This document shows, in pieces, positions 52,575 through 61,049 of a stretch of 64,000 nt of DNA; position 1 is the stretch's first letter, and each line of letters starts with the position of its first letter. Under the pieces are notes generated by a model that did no database searches, was not told the DNA's origin, and saw nothing but the letters and a program-made list of their open reading frames with translations. The stretch is from the NCBI RefSeq assembly GCF_007993045.1, contig NZ_VOOR01000002.1:1-64000 (forward strand). The letters are read 5' to 3'. A program made the translations under genes and the position numbers. The stretch comes from Phaeodactylibacter luteus. Its GTDB lineage: Bacteria > Bacteroidota > Bacteroidia > Chitinophagales > Saprospiraceae.

Positions 52575-53387
52575 ATGAGTTTCTTCAGGATATGCAAAAA
52601 TGACATTACCGACCATCTGCGGGAAACCTTCAACGCTTTCCCGCTAAGGGTGCCGGAGACCAGGGTGAAGCCGTTGGTCGTCATGGGGCAGAAAGGCAGC
52701 AAAATAGATTTCAGGGGGGAGCTGCAGTTCTTGCTGAAAGGGGATGCCCCGGTTGAGCTTGAGCAGCGCGAGTCGGCTATGGCCAATGCCGCCCTAGACC
52801 GTTCTAAGGCGGTAAGCGCAAGCTTTGGGCTGAAAATCCTGGACGGGTTCCTTTCCGGGTTTGGCATAGCGCCTTCCCCCGTGAAAGCGAGCCTGGAAGG
52901 CGTTACCGAAATGAGCTATTCTTTTACGGGCGCGAAAAGGCTTTATATAGACCCTAGCGAGCTAGGCCGGGCCTTGGATAAGCGGCATATCGATCTGGCT
53001 CACCCCTCTATGGGGGTCTTCAGGGGGAGCGACCCTTACCGCATGTTGCTCGTCTCCGACGCCATTGTCAGCAACAAGTTTACCATCAATATCGAAAAGT
53101 CTAGCAGTAAAGAACTTGAGGCCAGCCTGCCTGAGCTTCAGTCTTACCTCGCTGATGCAGACCTCAGCGTCAAAGCGGAGAGCAAGGACGGGCGCAGCAT
53201 TACCTTTGAAGGGCCAGAGTACCTGACCTTTGCCTTTTCCTGCTTGCTGCTTGAGCTGCACCCTGGGCTGGGCACCATTGCGATAGGGGAGACGGTGAAG
53301 AGCAAAGGGGCTGGCGAAGCCCCTTTGCGGTCGCCCTATGCAGTGCTTGATGAAGATGAGTTTGAGCCGGGCATGATAGCGCTATAG
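52575..53387 (+). CDS. Bacterial gasdermin (pore-forming cell-death effector)
   Basis: The 270-residue protein has the plan of bacterial gasdermins. A short N-terminal helix carries Cys7 (MSFFRICKND), a position that is palmitoylated in studied homologues. LRVPETRVKPLVVMGQKGSK follows, then a beta-rich body with amphipathic stretches (SASFGLKILDGFLSGFG, MSYSFTGAKRLYIDPSELGR). A short C-terminal tail (after about residue 245) should hold the pore closed until proteolysis. Its operon partner is a caspase-like protease, as in known gasdermin loci. Identification rests on these features and context, not on a search. The end lies 6 bp from a convergent HTH gene. Confidence 0.75.
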   Translation: MSFFRICKNDITDHLRETFNAFPLRVPETRVKPLVVMGQKGSKIDFRGELQFLLKGDAPVELEQRESAMANAALDRSKAVSASFGLKILDGFLSGFGIAPSPVKASLEGVTEMSYSFTGAKRLYIDPSELGRALDKRHIDLAHPSMGVFRGSDPYRMLLVSDAIVSNKFTINIEKSSSKELEASLPELQSYLADADLSVKAESKDGRSITFEGPEYLTFAFSCLLLELHPGLGTIAIGETVKSKGAGEAPLRSPYAVLDEDEFEPGMIAL

Positions 53388-53393
53388 CATGGC

Positions 53394-53615
53394 TCAGGGC
53401 TTGAGCTGCTTGGTATCGCAAGCGTACTTCCAAAGGTCGAAGGTCCTGTTGACCCCTGCGCGCTTGCGCATCCGTTTTAGGTGGGTATTGATGGTGTGTA
53501 CCGACAGGCCACAGGCAGTGGCCGTATCTTCGAGCGTCCGGTTGTTGGACCAGACCTCAAGGATGTGCAGTTGGTGCGGGGTAAAGTAGACGGTGGGCGT
53601 TTCAGGAGTGGACAT
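53394..53615 (-). CDS. Small LuxR-type helix-turn-helix protein
   Basis: The 73-residue protein is little more than a LuxR/GerE DNA-binding domain (FTPHQLHILEVWSNNRTLED, then LSVHTINTHLKRMRKRAGVN). No receiver or sensor domain is attached. I chose the ATG at 53615; an upstream in-frame start at 53690 adds 25 residues without similarity. It converges on the gasdermin gene with a 6-bp gap and might regulate the locus; this is inference. Confidence 0.75.
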   Translation of the reverse strand: MSTPETPTVYFTPHQLHILEVWSNNRTLEDTATACGLSVHTINTHLKRMRKRAGVNRTFDLWKYACDTKQLKP

Positions 53616-53750
53616 ATGCGTAGTTGGGGTTATTGTGCCCACTAAAGGTACAATGTAGTACGGTAAACTCCCAAAAACCCTGTGTACCAATATTTTGTTA
53701 CAATAGCCACAGGCCCAAGATAAAAATGGCCTGTGGCTGCTGCGCTGATT

Positions 53751-54677
53751 TTAAATTTGGACCCCCGCGAGATATGCTGCGCCATCTTCTGCGCCTTCCA
53801 TGGGCGTGGTGCCATCGTACCTTTCCTGCTCGAGAATAAAATACGAAATGCCAGCCGTCTTGGCTGCTGCGAGCAGTGGCGGGTAGTCGATACTGCCTTT
53901 GCCCAGCGTGCAGGAAGCCTGTTTCTCTTCAGCGGGAGCCTCCTTCATGCGGTCTTTCACGTGTGCAAGGCGGAACCGGTTGGGGTAGCGCTCAAAGTAG
54001 GAGAGGGGGTCTACCCCGGCCACAATGACCCAATACATGTCCATCTCGAAATCAACCGTGTCCGGATTGGTATTGTCCATCATATAGTCTTGGGGGATCT
54101 CGCCGTCTAGCTCAGCGAAGGAGTAGTCGTGGTTGTGGTAGGCAAAGCGGATGCCATTGGCCTTGCAGATGTCCCCGCACTCGTTGAACCGTTCAGTGAT
54201 CCGCTTGAAGTCGTCCATTGACTCCTGTGGGCCTACCCATGGGCAGATGAGGTACTTCATTCCAGCTTCTGCAGCTTGCGCAGCTTTCTCTTCAAAGCAT
54301 TCCATGATGTTGCAGTGGCTGGCAATAAGGTTCATGCCAAGGTCATTGTTGACGTAACTGGCAAACTCTGCCGGCTTCATCCCCCAGAACATGCCCTGTT
54401 GCCCTTCGAAACTTTCGATTTGGCCATAGCCATAGCCCGCAAGCGTTTTGAGGGTAGCTTTGGGGTCCTCGCCAATGACATCCCTCAAGGTCCACAGCTG
54501 TATGCCAAAAGCGCCGAGGTTGCCCTTAATGGCTTGATTTTCTGTAGTTTGTTCAGTTCCCTCCGCGTTTTCAGCATCGGTTTTTTCTGCATTGTTGCAA
54601 GCCCATGCAGGCAGCAGGAGAGAGGCGGCAGCGGCTTTGCCAGCCTGTTGCATGAATTTCCTTCGGTTGTAAGACAT
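53751..54677 (-). CDS. Sugar phosphate isomerase/epimerase-like lipoprotein
   Basis: The 308-residue protein belongs to the xylose-isomerase-like TIM-barrel family. The N-terminus has an RRKFMQQAGKAAAAS segment resembling a Tat signal and ends in PAWAC, a lipobox. The barrel follows with FGIQLWTLRDVIGEDP, SHCNIMECF, FAYHNHDYSFAEL and FEMDMYWVIVAGVDP, holding the metal-binding Glu, His and Asp. The exported family probably acts on sugars in the periplasm. A promoter-like pair lies upstream. Confidence 0.88.
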   Translation of the reverse strand: MSYNRRKFMQQAGKAAAASLLLPAWACNNAEKTDAENAEGTEQTTENQAIKGNLGAFGIQLWTLRDVIGEDPKATLKTLAGYGYGQIESFEGQQGMFWGMKPAEFASYVNNDLGMNLIASHCNIMECFEEKAAQAAEAGMKYLICPWVGPQESMDDFKRITERFNECGDICKANGIRFAYHNHDYSFAELDGEIPQDYMMDNTNPDTVDFEMDMYWVIVAGVDPLSYFERYPNRFRLAHVKDRMKEAPAEEKQASCTLGKGSIDYPPLLAAAKTAGISYFILEQERYDGTTPMEGAEDGAAYLAGVQI

Positions 54678-54714
54678 TGATTTTGTTTTTTGTTTTGCAG
54701 ATCGGCACAGTGCC

Positions 54715-54747
54715 CAAAGATACCGGCTAAGTGTGTAAAGTACACAA
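54715..54747 (-). promoter_or_regulatory. Promoter of the sugar isomerase-like gene
   Basis: On the minus strand TTG (54747-54745) and TATCTTTG (54722-54715) are 22 bp apart, a perfect minus-7 match. It lies 38 bp before the start codon. Confidence 0.6.
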
Positions 54748-54749
54748 TA

Positions 54750-55065
54750 TAGCGAATTTGCTGTAATTCGCAGTTGGGCTGTGGGTGCGTATTTGAGCTG
54801 GCACTGAGGGCTTGGGGCTGTTCCTGCTGCAAGGGGCTTGCGGATCGCCTATATCGCCGGGACACTCCGTGAGAGCCTGCAAGCCGCTGCTTCTCAGCTA
54901 AAATAAAAGCCCTATAATTTATATTATGTTAAGTAAAAGGATTGAAAACGCCTGCCCCTTGTTTTCCCCGCCCTATCCCTGCCCACTGCGGAGGAGAAAA
55001 GAAAAGGAGTTCCTGCGGAACGGCCCCTATTGGTACATGGTATTGAGAAGGCCCTGTAACGCCTA
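54750..55065. other. Intergenic stretch without a gene
   Basis: Nothing gene-like is seen. It separates the divergent isomerase and sterol desaturase genes and leads into repeat copy I. Confidence 0.4.
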
Positions 55066-55190
55066 GGCGCAAGGCGATTGCCGTTTTGGGGGGCTGCCCC
55101 CTGCCTGACGGCAAGGTGCCGCTATGCTCCGGGGCTCACTGCCCGCTCGGCCCTACGGGCTTGCCACCCCTGCGCAGCGCTAGCCCGCTC
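55066..55190 (+). repeat. Intergenic repeat family, copy I
   Basis: It starts with GGCGCAAGGCGATTGCCG, a left terminal repeat, and carries the core TGCCGCTATGCTCCGGGGCT and CAGCGCTAGCCCG. The right end is lost. It lies 90 bp upstream of the sterol desaturase start, just before its promoter. Confidence 0.7.
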
Positions 55191-55215
55191 CATTTGTGCC
55201 TATTATACCCTGAAA

Positions 55216-55251
55216 TTGGAGGCAGCAAAACTGATATATTCCTTATATTTG
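55216..55251 (+). promoter_or_regulatory. Candidate sterol desaturase promoter
   Basis: TATATTTG at 55244-55251 is a perfect minus-7 element. The nearest TTG (55216-55218) is 25 bp upstream, slightly long. It lies 26 bp before the start codon. Confidence 0.5.
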
Positions 55252-55252
55252 A

Positions 55253-55264
55253 GCGAATATTCGC
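55253..55264. promoter_or_regulatory. Perfect palindrome GCGAATATTCGC
   Basis: This 12-bp perfect dyad sits between the minus-7 element and the start codon of the sterol desaturase gene, where a repressor could act. The binder is unknown. Confidence 0.5.
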
Positions 55265-55277
55265 AAATGTGTCTTTT

Positions 55278-56588
55278 ATGGAGTCTTATGCTGAAGTCCT
55301 CAATTACGCCATCCCATTCTTCATTTCCCTCCTGCTCCTCGAGGCTTTGATAGCGCGCTGGAAAGGCGCGAGCGTCATCCGGAGCATGGATACTTTGTCC
55401 AGCCTGAGCTCAGGGCTGACCAATGTCATCAAGGATGTGCTCGGCCTTACAGTGGTCATCGTCTCTTACGATTGGCTGGAGTCTCGCATTGGGCTGGTCG
55501 AAATTTCTGCAACTTGGGCAGTTTACCTGCTGGCATTCATCGGGCTCGATTTTGCGGGCTATTGGGTACACCGCTTGTCGCACAGCATCAACTTTCTGTG
55601 GAACAGGCATATCATCCATCACAGCAGCGAGGAATTCAACTTGGGCTGCGCCCTGAGGCAATCTATTTCGGGCTTCTTCGCCATAACCGTCTTCTTCCTG
55701 GCGCCAGTAGCTTTGTTGGGCGTCCCCGGAGAGGTAATTGCGGTGGCCGCCCCGCTGCACCTTTTCGCACAATACTGGTACCACACCCGCCTTATCGGCA
55801 AAATGGGCTTGCTCGAACACATCATTGTCACGCCTTCCCACCACCGGGTGCACCATGCGATCAACCCTGAGTACCTCGATAAAAACCACAGCCAGATTTT
55901 TATCATTTGGGACAAATGGTTCGGGACTTTTCAAGAGGAATTGGACGATGCCCCCCCTGTTTACGGGGTCACCCGCCCGGTCAGGACTTGGAACCCCATC
56001 CTGATCAACTTTCAGCACCTGTGGCAGCTTATTCAAGATGCTTGGCGCACCAAGGATTGGGGGGCGAAATTCACCATCTGGTTCAAGCCCACAGGCTGGC
56101 GCCCCGCTGATGTGGAAGCCGCTTATCCCGTAGAGAGCATAAAGGACCCCTACGCGTACGAGAAGTACGCCCCTACCCTTTCGCCTCACCTGCAGCTATG
56201 GTCTTGGGCGCAGTTCACCCTCACCTTTCTGCTGATGATGTTCCTTTTCAATCAGATCGGTGCGATCGGTGCACAAGGCGCTATCCTTTACGGGCTATTT
56301 TTGGTGTTCAGCATTTTCAGCTACAGCATGCTGATGGACAAAAGCCGGTTTGCCGTTTATAGCGAAATGGTACGCTGCCTGCTAGGCCTGGCGATCATAG
56401 GCGCACAGGGCGGCAACTGGTTCGGGCTGGAAAAGGCATGGGGAATGGGGCCATTTGCCTTGGGCGGGTACTTTATCGGCAGCCTGCTTGTCACCGTTTA
56501 CTTTTTCCAGTCTGAGGTAAAGTCAGCGGGCTATGAGGTCAGCCGGGCTACGAAAACAGCAGCCCCCACAAAAAGGCTGCAAAGCTGA
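55278..56588 (+). CDS. Sterol desaturase / fatty acid hydroxylase family protein
   Basis: This 436-residue integral membrane di-iron enzyme hydroxylates or desaturates lipids. Histidine boxes HRLSH, HIIHHS and HHRVHH bind the metals, and several hydrophobic segments span the membrane, including a C-terminal set (about 320-420). I chose the ATG at 55278; the frame extends upstream through repeat copy I, which is not coding. The 3' end overlaps the convergent PycTM gene by 41 bp. Confidence 0.9.
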   Translation: MESYAEVLNYAIPFFISLLLLEALIARWKGASVIRSMDTLSSLSSGLTNVIKDVLGLTVVIVSYDWLESRIGLVEISATWAVYLLAFIGLDFAGYWVHRLSHSINFLWNRHIIHHSSEEFNLGCALRQSISGFFAITVFFLAPVALLGVPGEVIAVAAPLHLFAQYWYHTRLIGKMGLLEHIIVTPSHHRVHHAINPEYLDKNHSQIFIIWDKWFGTFQEELDDAPPVYGVTRPVRTWNPILINFQHLWQLIQDAWRTKDWGAKFTIWFKPTGWRPADVEAAYPVESIKDPYAYEKYAPTLSPHLQLWSWAQFTLTFLLMMFLFNQIGAIGAQGAILYGLFLVFSIFSYSMLMDKSRFAVYSEMVRCLLGLAIIGAQGGNWFGLEKAWGMGPFALGGYFIGSLLVTVYFFQSEVKSAGYEVSRATKTAAPTKRLQS

Positions 56589-57723
56589 TGACCAGGCCAA
56601 TCAGGAAAACGCGATACGCGATGGTCAGTAGTTTGTACTTCCGCATCAGCACTTGCCCGAGGCTGTAAAGATCTCTAGAAAGGTCATCGTAGAGGATGGC
56701 TTCGTCCTTTTTCAGGGAGCGCATATAGCTGGTGAATTCAGCTGACGGGAGCTTTAGGAAGTTCCCAAAGTACAGCAGCCCTACGCGGTGGCGCTCAATA
56801 TCTTCTTCGCTGAACTCTTGGCCAGATACTTTTGGGGCCGCAGATAATACTGCGAAAGTGATTGCCGCTATCGCGGTGAGCATTAGAAGGACCACAGGCA
56901 GGATGAAGCCCCAGTTTTCGCGCCAGCTCACCCCGCCGCTAAAGGATATGCTCGCCGAGCCCGCGGTGATCAATATGGACAGGACAAGGGTATTGATGCT
57001 GATGATCATATTAGCTTTACCATCTGCGATCGAGCTCAGGTTGATATGATTGCGCAGGGTAATCCTGTAAACGGTATCTACTCCCCTGCCGTAATCCTTT
57101 CCAGTTTCCTCCCGGACTGTATTCTTCCTTGCCTTGATTATTTCCTTGCGCTGTTCAGCCAAGTGCTTCTCTTTTCTTGCACCGTAAGCTTCCCGAGCCT
57201 CATCCGTCAAAAAAAAGGTATTGGCAAGCTGCTTGTGCAAGGTCTGCTCCCATTCCAGATCAGAGAAAGAGCGCCCAGCCAGGCGCTCTTCATCTAGCCG
57301 CCACAGCTCCCGGTAACGGCTGAGGCGCTTGCGCCCAAGGAATGCCCAGTGTGCATCGTGCAGATAACGGGCAAGCAGCGGGGCCCTGTCATTCTTTGAG
57401 TAAGGCCACCCTACTAGCAGGCTGCCTGCTGCGGCGAGCAAGCCTGCTTCTAGCCCGTTGCTGTCTTGTGCAAAAGCATTCAGGGCGGCTATTGAGGCTT
57501 GCTGTCCCTCTCGTGTGCTGACAACCAAGCCGGCATGCAGAAAGCAGGCTGCCAGAAGTGCGGCCTGCCGTTCTTCTTCCGGCAAAGCATCCGGCATCCA
57601 TTTCTGGAGAAGGCTGGCCCGCTCTTGTATCCGGTATTTATTGTAAAATGCCCATTGCGAGTGCCCACTGTGCTGCGCAGCATACCTTGCAGCGTATCCG
57701 ATAGCGTAGTCCAAGTCAAACAT
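56548..57723 (-). CDS. PycTM-type effector with degenerate HD domain
   Basis: The 391-residue protein has an N-terminal HD-like helical domain (about 1-150) and a C-terminal Pycsar effector membrane domain (DUF5706). The latter is marked by TVYRITLRNHINLSSIADGK (about 216-236), followed by hydrophobic helices near 243-260, 275-295 and 365-390. In Pycsar systems such effectors damage the membrane on binding cCMP or cUMP. The HD motif reads LLAACFLHAGLV (His63-Ala64), so its Asp is lost and hydrolase activity is doubtful. No nucleotide cyclase lies in the window. The start at 57723 is preferred over 57762. Confidence 0.82.
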   Translation of the reverse strand: MFDLDYAIGYAARYAAQHSGHSQWAFYNKYRIQERASLLQKWMPDALPEEERQAALLAACFLHAGLVVSTREGQQASIAALNAFAQDSNGLEAGLLAAAGSLLVGWPYSKNDRAPLLARYLHDAHWAFLGRKRLSRYRELWRLDEERLAGRSFSDLEWEQTLHKQLANTFFLTDEAREAYGARKEKHLAEQRKEIIKARKNTVREETGKDYGRGVDTVYRITLRNHINLSSIADGKANMIISINTLVLSILITAGSASISFSGGVSWRENWGFILPVVLLMLTAIAAITFAVLSAAPKVSGQEFSEEDIERHRVGLLYFGNFLKLPSAEFTSYMRSLKKDEAILYDDLSRDLYSLGQVLMRKYKLLTIAYRVFLIGLVISFAAFLWGLLFS

Positions 57724-57945
57724 CTGGCCTAAGATACGGATTCGGCGACAGAACAGCTTCATCCGAAGGCCCTTCAGCTGATATGGTGAACTTGTTCGTT
57801 GTAGGCAGGCCGACGCCCCCTACCCTTCCGGAATGATTATTGCTCATCATTGTGTGATACAAGGTGAGCGCAACACCCAAAAATAGCTTTGGATAAAGGT
57901 TTAAAGCACTTAACTTGGGAAACTTAGTGCTAAAACCGTAAGCAA

Positions 57946-59094
57946 ATGAAAAAGCTGAACCGAAAGACATTCTTCAAAGGGCTTGCCCTGGGCACCATTT
58001 CGCTCCCTTTTGCTATACGTGGGCTGGGCGGCTATGGCCGCGCGCAGGAAGCTGCGGCAGAGAGCGCCAACATCATAACCGCCAGAAAGTACCAATGGAC
58101 AATGGTCACTACCTGGCCGCCTAAATTTCCTGTATTGGGCGAAGCCTGCGACTTGTTCGCCGCCCTCGCCCGGCAGCTGTCGGGAGGGCGAATGGAGATC
58201 CGCGTCTTTGGAGGCAATGAGCTGGTGCCGCCTTTGGAAGCTTTCGATACCGTGAGGCAGGGAGGGGCAGAGCTGGGCTGCGGAGCTGCTTACTATTGGG
58301 CAGGGAAATCAGAGGCTGCTCAGTTTTTCGCTTCCGTGCCCTTTGGGATGAACGCACAGCAGCTAAATGCCTGGCTTTCAGGTGGCGGGGGGCTTGAGCT
58401 TTGGGAAGCGCTTTACGCTGATTTTAACCTCGTCCCCTTCCCTGGAGGAAATACTGGCGTGCAAATGGGCGGTTGGTTCAATCGGGAAATCAGGGCAATG
58501 GAGGACCTGAAGGGGCTGAAAATGCGCATACCTGGCCTCGGGGGCAAAGTCTTGGAAAAAGCCGGAGGCGCTCCGGTACTGTTGGCCGGGGGCGAAATCT
58601 ATACCGGGCTGGAGCGGTCGGTTATTGATGCCACAGAATGGCTCGGCCCCTACCATGATACACTGATGGGCTTCCATGAAATTGCAAAATATTACTACAG
58701 CCCAGGTTGGCACGAGCCCGGCACTATGCTTGAGTTTTTTGTCAACAAAGAACAATACGAACGGTTGCCCAATGACTTGCAGGGCATTATAAAAACCGTC
58801 AGCGGATATGTGGCAGGATGGGTGCACAGCCAGATGGAAGCAAGGAATGCGCAGGCATTGGGGCGCTTCCTCGAAATGGGCATCGACATCCGGCAATTCC
58901 CCACTGAAGTGCTCCGCAGCATGCGGGCTTATACCGCTGAAGTGCTCACTGAAATTACTGAGCGGGACCCTGTCAGCAAGAAAGTATATGACTCCTATCG
59001 CAGTTTCCAGAAACAAGCCGCAGATTATGCGAGCATCACCGAGCGGGTCTATTACAACAAAATCCAAGCTCAGTCGAACTTGAACCTAGGCTGA
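57946..59094 (+). CDS. TRAP transporter substrate-binding protein (DctP type)
   Basis: The 382-residue periplasmic protein captures a carboxylate-like ligand for a TRAP transporter. Its N-terminus (MKKLNRKTFFKGLALGTISL) resembles a Tat-type signal. YQWTMVTTWPPKFPVLGEAC, LRMIPGLGG-like KMRIPGLGGKVLEKAGGAPV and the SVIDATEWLGPYHDTLMGFH segment are typical of DctP-family binders of keto-acids or mannitol-like ligands. It converges on the permease genes with 8 bp between stops. Confidence 0.9.
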   Translation: MKKLNRKTFFKGLALGTISLPFAIRGLGGYGRAQEAAAESANIITARKYQWTMVTTWPPKFPVLGEACDLFAALARQLSGGRMEIRVFGGNELVPPLEAFDTVRQGGAELGCGAAYYWAGKSEAAQFFASVPFGMNAQQLNAWLSGGGGLELWEALYADFNLVPFPGGNTGVQMGGWFNREIRAMEDLKGLKMRIPGLGGKVLEKAGGAPVLLAGGEIYTGLERSVIDATEWLGPYHDTLMGFHEIAKYYYSPGWHEPGTMLEFFVNKEQYERLPNDLQGIIKTVSGYVAGWVHSQMEARNAQALGRFLEMGIDIRQFPTEVLRSMRAYTAEVLTEITERDPVSKKVYDSYRSFQKQAADYASITERVYYNKIQAQSNLNLG

Positions 59095-59102
59095 GGGGCC
59101 GC

Positions 59103-60413
59103 CTATCGCCATAGCCAATAAATGACTTCTGGGAAAAATATGACTACAGCTAGAAACAAGAGCTGGACACCGACAAATGGGGCAATGCCCCGGTACAAAT
59201 GCTGAGTAGTCACCCCCGCAGGGGCTACCCCTTTCAAATAAAAGAGGGCAAACCCAAATGGGGGGGACAGGAAGGAAGTCTGCAGGTTGAGCCCAAGCAG
59301 TACGCCAATCCAAACCAAGTCAATGCCAAGGGAGGCAAATATTGGCGCAACAACGGGCACGATGATAAATACGATTTCGATGAAATCAATAAAAAAACCT
59401 GCAACGAACACGGCCAGCATGACAAGTGCCAAGAATGCCATTGGGCTCAGTTCTGCTTGTTCGATCAGGCCTACAAGGTAGGCGTCGCCCCCCAGCTCCC
59501 GGAACACGAAGGAAAAGACTGTAGCCCCCAGCAAAATGATAAAGACCATGCTGGTCAGGTGAGTGGTCTCTTGCATGACAGCCCTGAGGGTCTCTAGGCT
59601 CAGCCGCTTCTGCAGGGCAGTAAGCAGGGTTGCGCCCAATGCCCCAACTGCTGCAGCCTCTGTAGGAGAAGCGACCCCTGCAAATATGGACCCGAGCACT
59701 GCTACGATCAGCAGCATGGGCATCAAGAATGCCTGTATTATCTGACGGCCAAAGCCCTTGCTTCGAAAAGCCCGGAGCTCTTCTTCCGGCATTCCAGGGG
59801 CTACCTCGGGCTTTATCCGGGCCAATACGAGAATGTAGCCGATGTACACGAGCACGAGCAACAGCCCCGGCAGCAAAGCTGCTGCGAACAGGTCACCTAC
59901 TGGCACGTTCAGTACACTGCCCAAGAGCACAAGCACGACCGAAGGCGGTATGATTTGCCCCAGGGTGCCAGATGCCGCTATGGTCCCGGTAGCCAGCTCA
60001 GGGCTGTACCCCCGCTTCAGCATGGTAGGCAGGCTGATGAGCCCCATAGTGATGACCGTGGCCCCTACAATCCCTGTGGAGGCTGCTAAAAGGGCACCTA
60101 CAAGGACCACACTGATGGCTAGCCCCCCCTTGAGCCGCCCAAATAAAAGCGCCATCGTTTCCAAGAGCCTTTCTGCCAGCCCTGATTTCTCCAGCATAAT
60201 GCCCATATAAATGAACAGTGGGACAGCCAACAGCACATAATTGCTCACTACGCCCATCACCCGAGGCGCGAGGGATATGTATGCCCCTGAATCGATAAAG
60301 CAGAATGCATACAGTATGGAGATGCCGCCGAGCGTAAAAGCGACCGGGTAGCCATATAAAATCAGTAGGAAAATACTGATGAACAGCAAGATTGCAAGGA
60401 CCGCCATGCTCAA
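59103..60413 (-). CDS. dctM: TRAP transporter large permease (DctM)
   Basis: This 436-residue membrane protein forms the ion-coupled channel of the TRAP system, with about 12 hydrophobic segments. GTLGQIIPPSVVLVLLGSVL, ASTGIVGATVITMGLISLPT and PTEAAAVGALGATLLTALQK are DctM family marks. The start overlaps the dctQ stop by four bases, so the two are coupled. The substrate is set by the binding protein encoded on the opposite strand. Confidence 0.93.
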   Translation of the reverse strand: MSMAVLAILLFISIFLLILYGYPVAFTLGGISILYAFCFIDSGAYISLAPRVMGVVSNYVLLAVPLFIYMGIMLEKSGLAERLLETMALLFGRLKGGLAISVVLVGALLAASTGIVGATVITMGLISLPTMLKRGYSPELATGTIAASGTLGQIIPPSVVLVLLGSVLNVPVGDLFAAALLPGLLLVLVYIGYILVLARIKPEVAPGMPEEELRAFRSKGFGRQIIQAFLMPMLLIVAVLGSIFAGVASPTEAAAVGALGATLLTALQKRLSLETLRAVMQETTHLTSMVFIILLGATVFSFVFRELGGDAYLVGLIEQAELSPMAFLALVMLAVFVAGFFIDFIEIVFIIVPVVAPIFASLGIDLVWIGVLLGLNLQTSFLSPPFGFALFYLKGVAPAGVTTQHLYRGIAPFVGVQLLFLAVVIFFPEVIYWLWR

Positions 60414-60955
60414 TCTCTTTTAAGGGCTTCTTCAGGCTGAGCCCCAGGGTACCCCCTGAGCACCAGCCAGCTATCGATAATGCTCGCCAGCCCTTGCAAA
60501 AACAACAGGCACATGCCAGCCGCCATCGCAAACTTGATCAGATAGCGTGCGGGCAGCCCGCCTGGGTCTGGAGAGCCTTCCCCTGCCTTCAAAGACAGCA
60601 CAGCAAACTCGTAGCAAGTATAGCCCATTACCGCAGCCCATGGCAACAGGAACAACAGCCCACCGGTGAAATTGACCCAAGCTTTATCTTTGGGGCTGAA
60701 CTTTGCATAAAACAAATCTACTCTGACGTGCTTATCGTGCTTGAACGCATACCCGGCGCCGAATAGGAAGATCAGCCCGAACAGATGCCACTCAAGCTCC
60801 ATGATCCAAGCTTGGGTTTCGCTGAAGAAATACCTCGCCACCACATCATAAACAACGAGCAGCATCAACGCTGTCGTCAGCCATGACACTGCCCTTCCTA
60901 CCCTCTCGTTGAGGTAGTGTATGGCCTTGGATATCCTTGCGAGCGCCTCTTTCAT
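60410..60955 (-). CDS. dctQ: TRAP transporter small permease (DctQ)
   Basis: The 181-residue protein has four hydrophobic segments (VSWLTTALMLLVVYDVVARY, LEWHLFGLIFLFGAGYAF, FTGGLLFLLPWAAVMGYTCY, FAMAAGMCLLFLQGLASIID). ELEWHLFGLIFLFGAGYAFK with HVRVDLFY is the DctQ signature. I chose the ATG at 60955; the longer frame from 61075 overlaps the GH73 gene. It lies directly before dctM. Confidence 0.9.
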   Translation of the reverse strand: MKEALARISKAIHYLNERVGRAVSWLTTALMLLVVYDVVARYFFSETQAWIMELEWHLFGLIFLFGAGYAFKHDKHVRVDLFYAKFSPKDKAWVNFTGGLLFLLPWAAVMGYTCYEFAVLSLKAGEGSPDPGGLPARYLIKFAMAAGMCLLFLQGLASIIDSWLVLRGYPGAQPEEALKRD

Positions 60956-61049
60956 GCCATATCGAGATTGGTTACTGCCTGCCATAAGTGCAACAGGGCG
61001 CATGAAAGATAGTGAAGCTGCGGCACTTCTCAATACCTTGTGAAAAGGA

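Noticed and set aside
55086-55277. Upstream extension of the sterol desaturase frame
   Set aside because: It translates repeat copy I; the ATG at 55278 follows a promoter match and fits the family.
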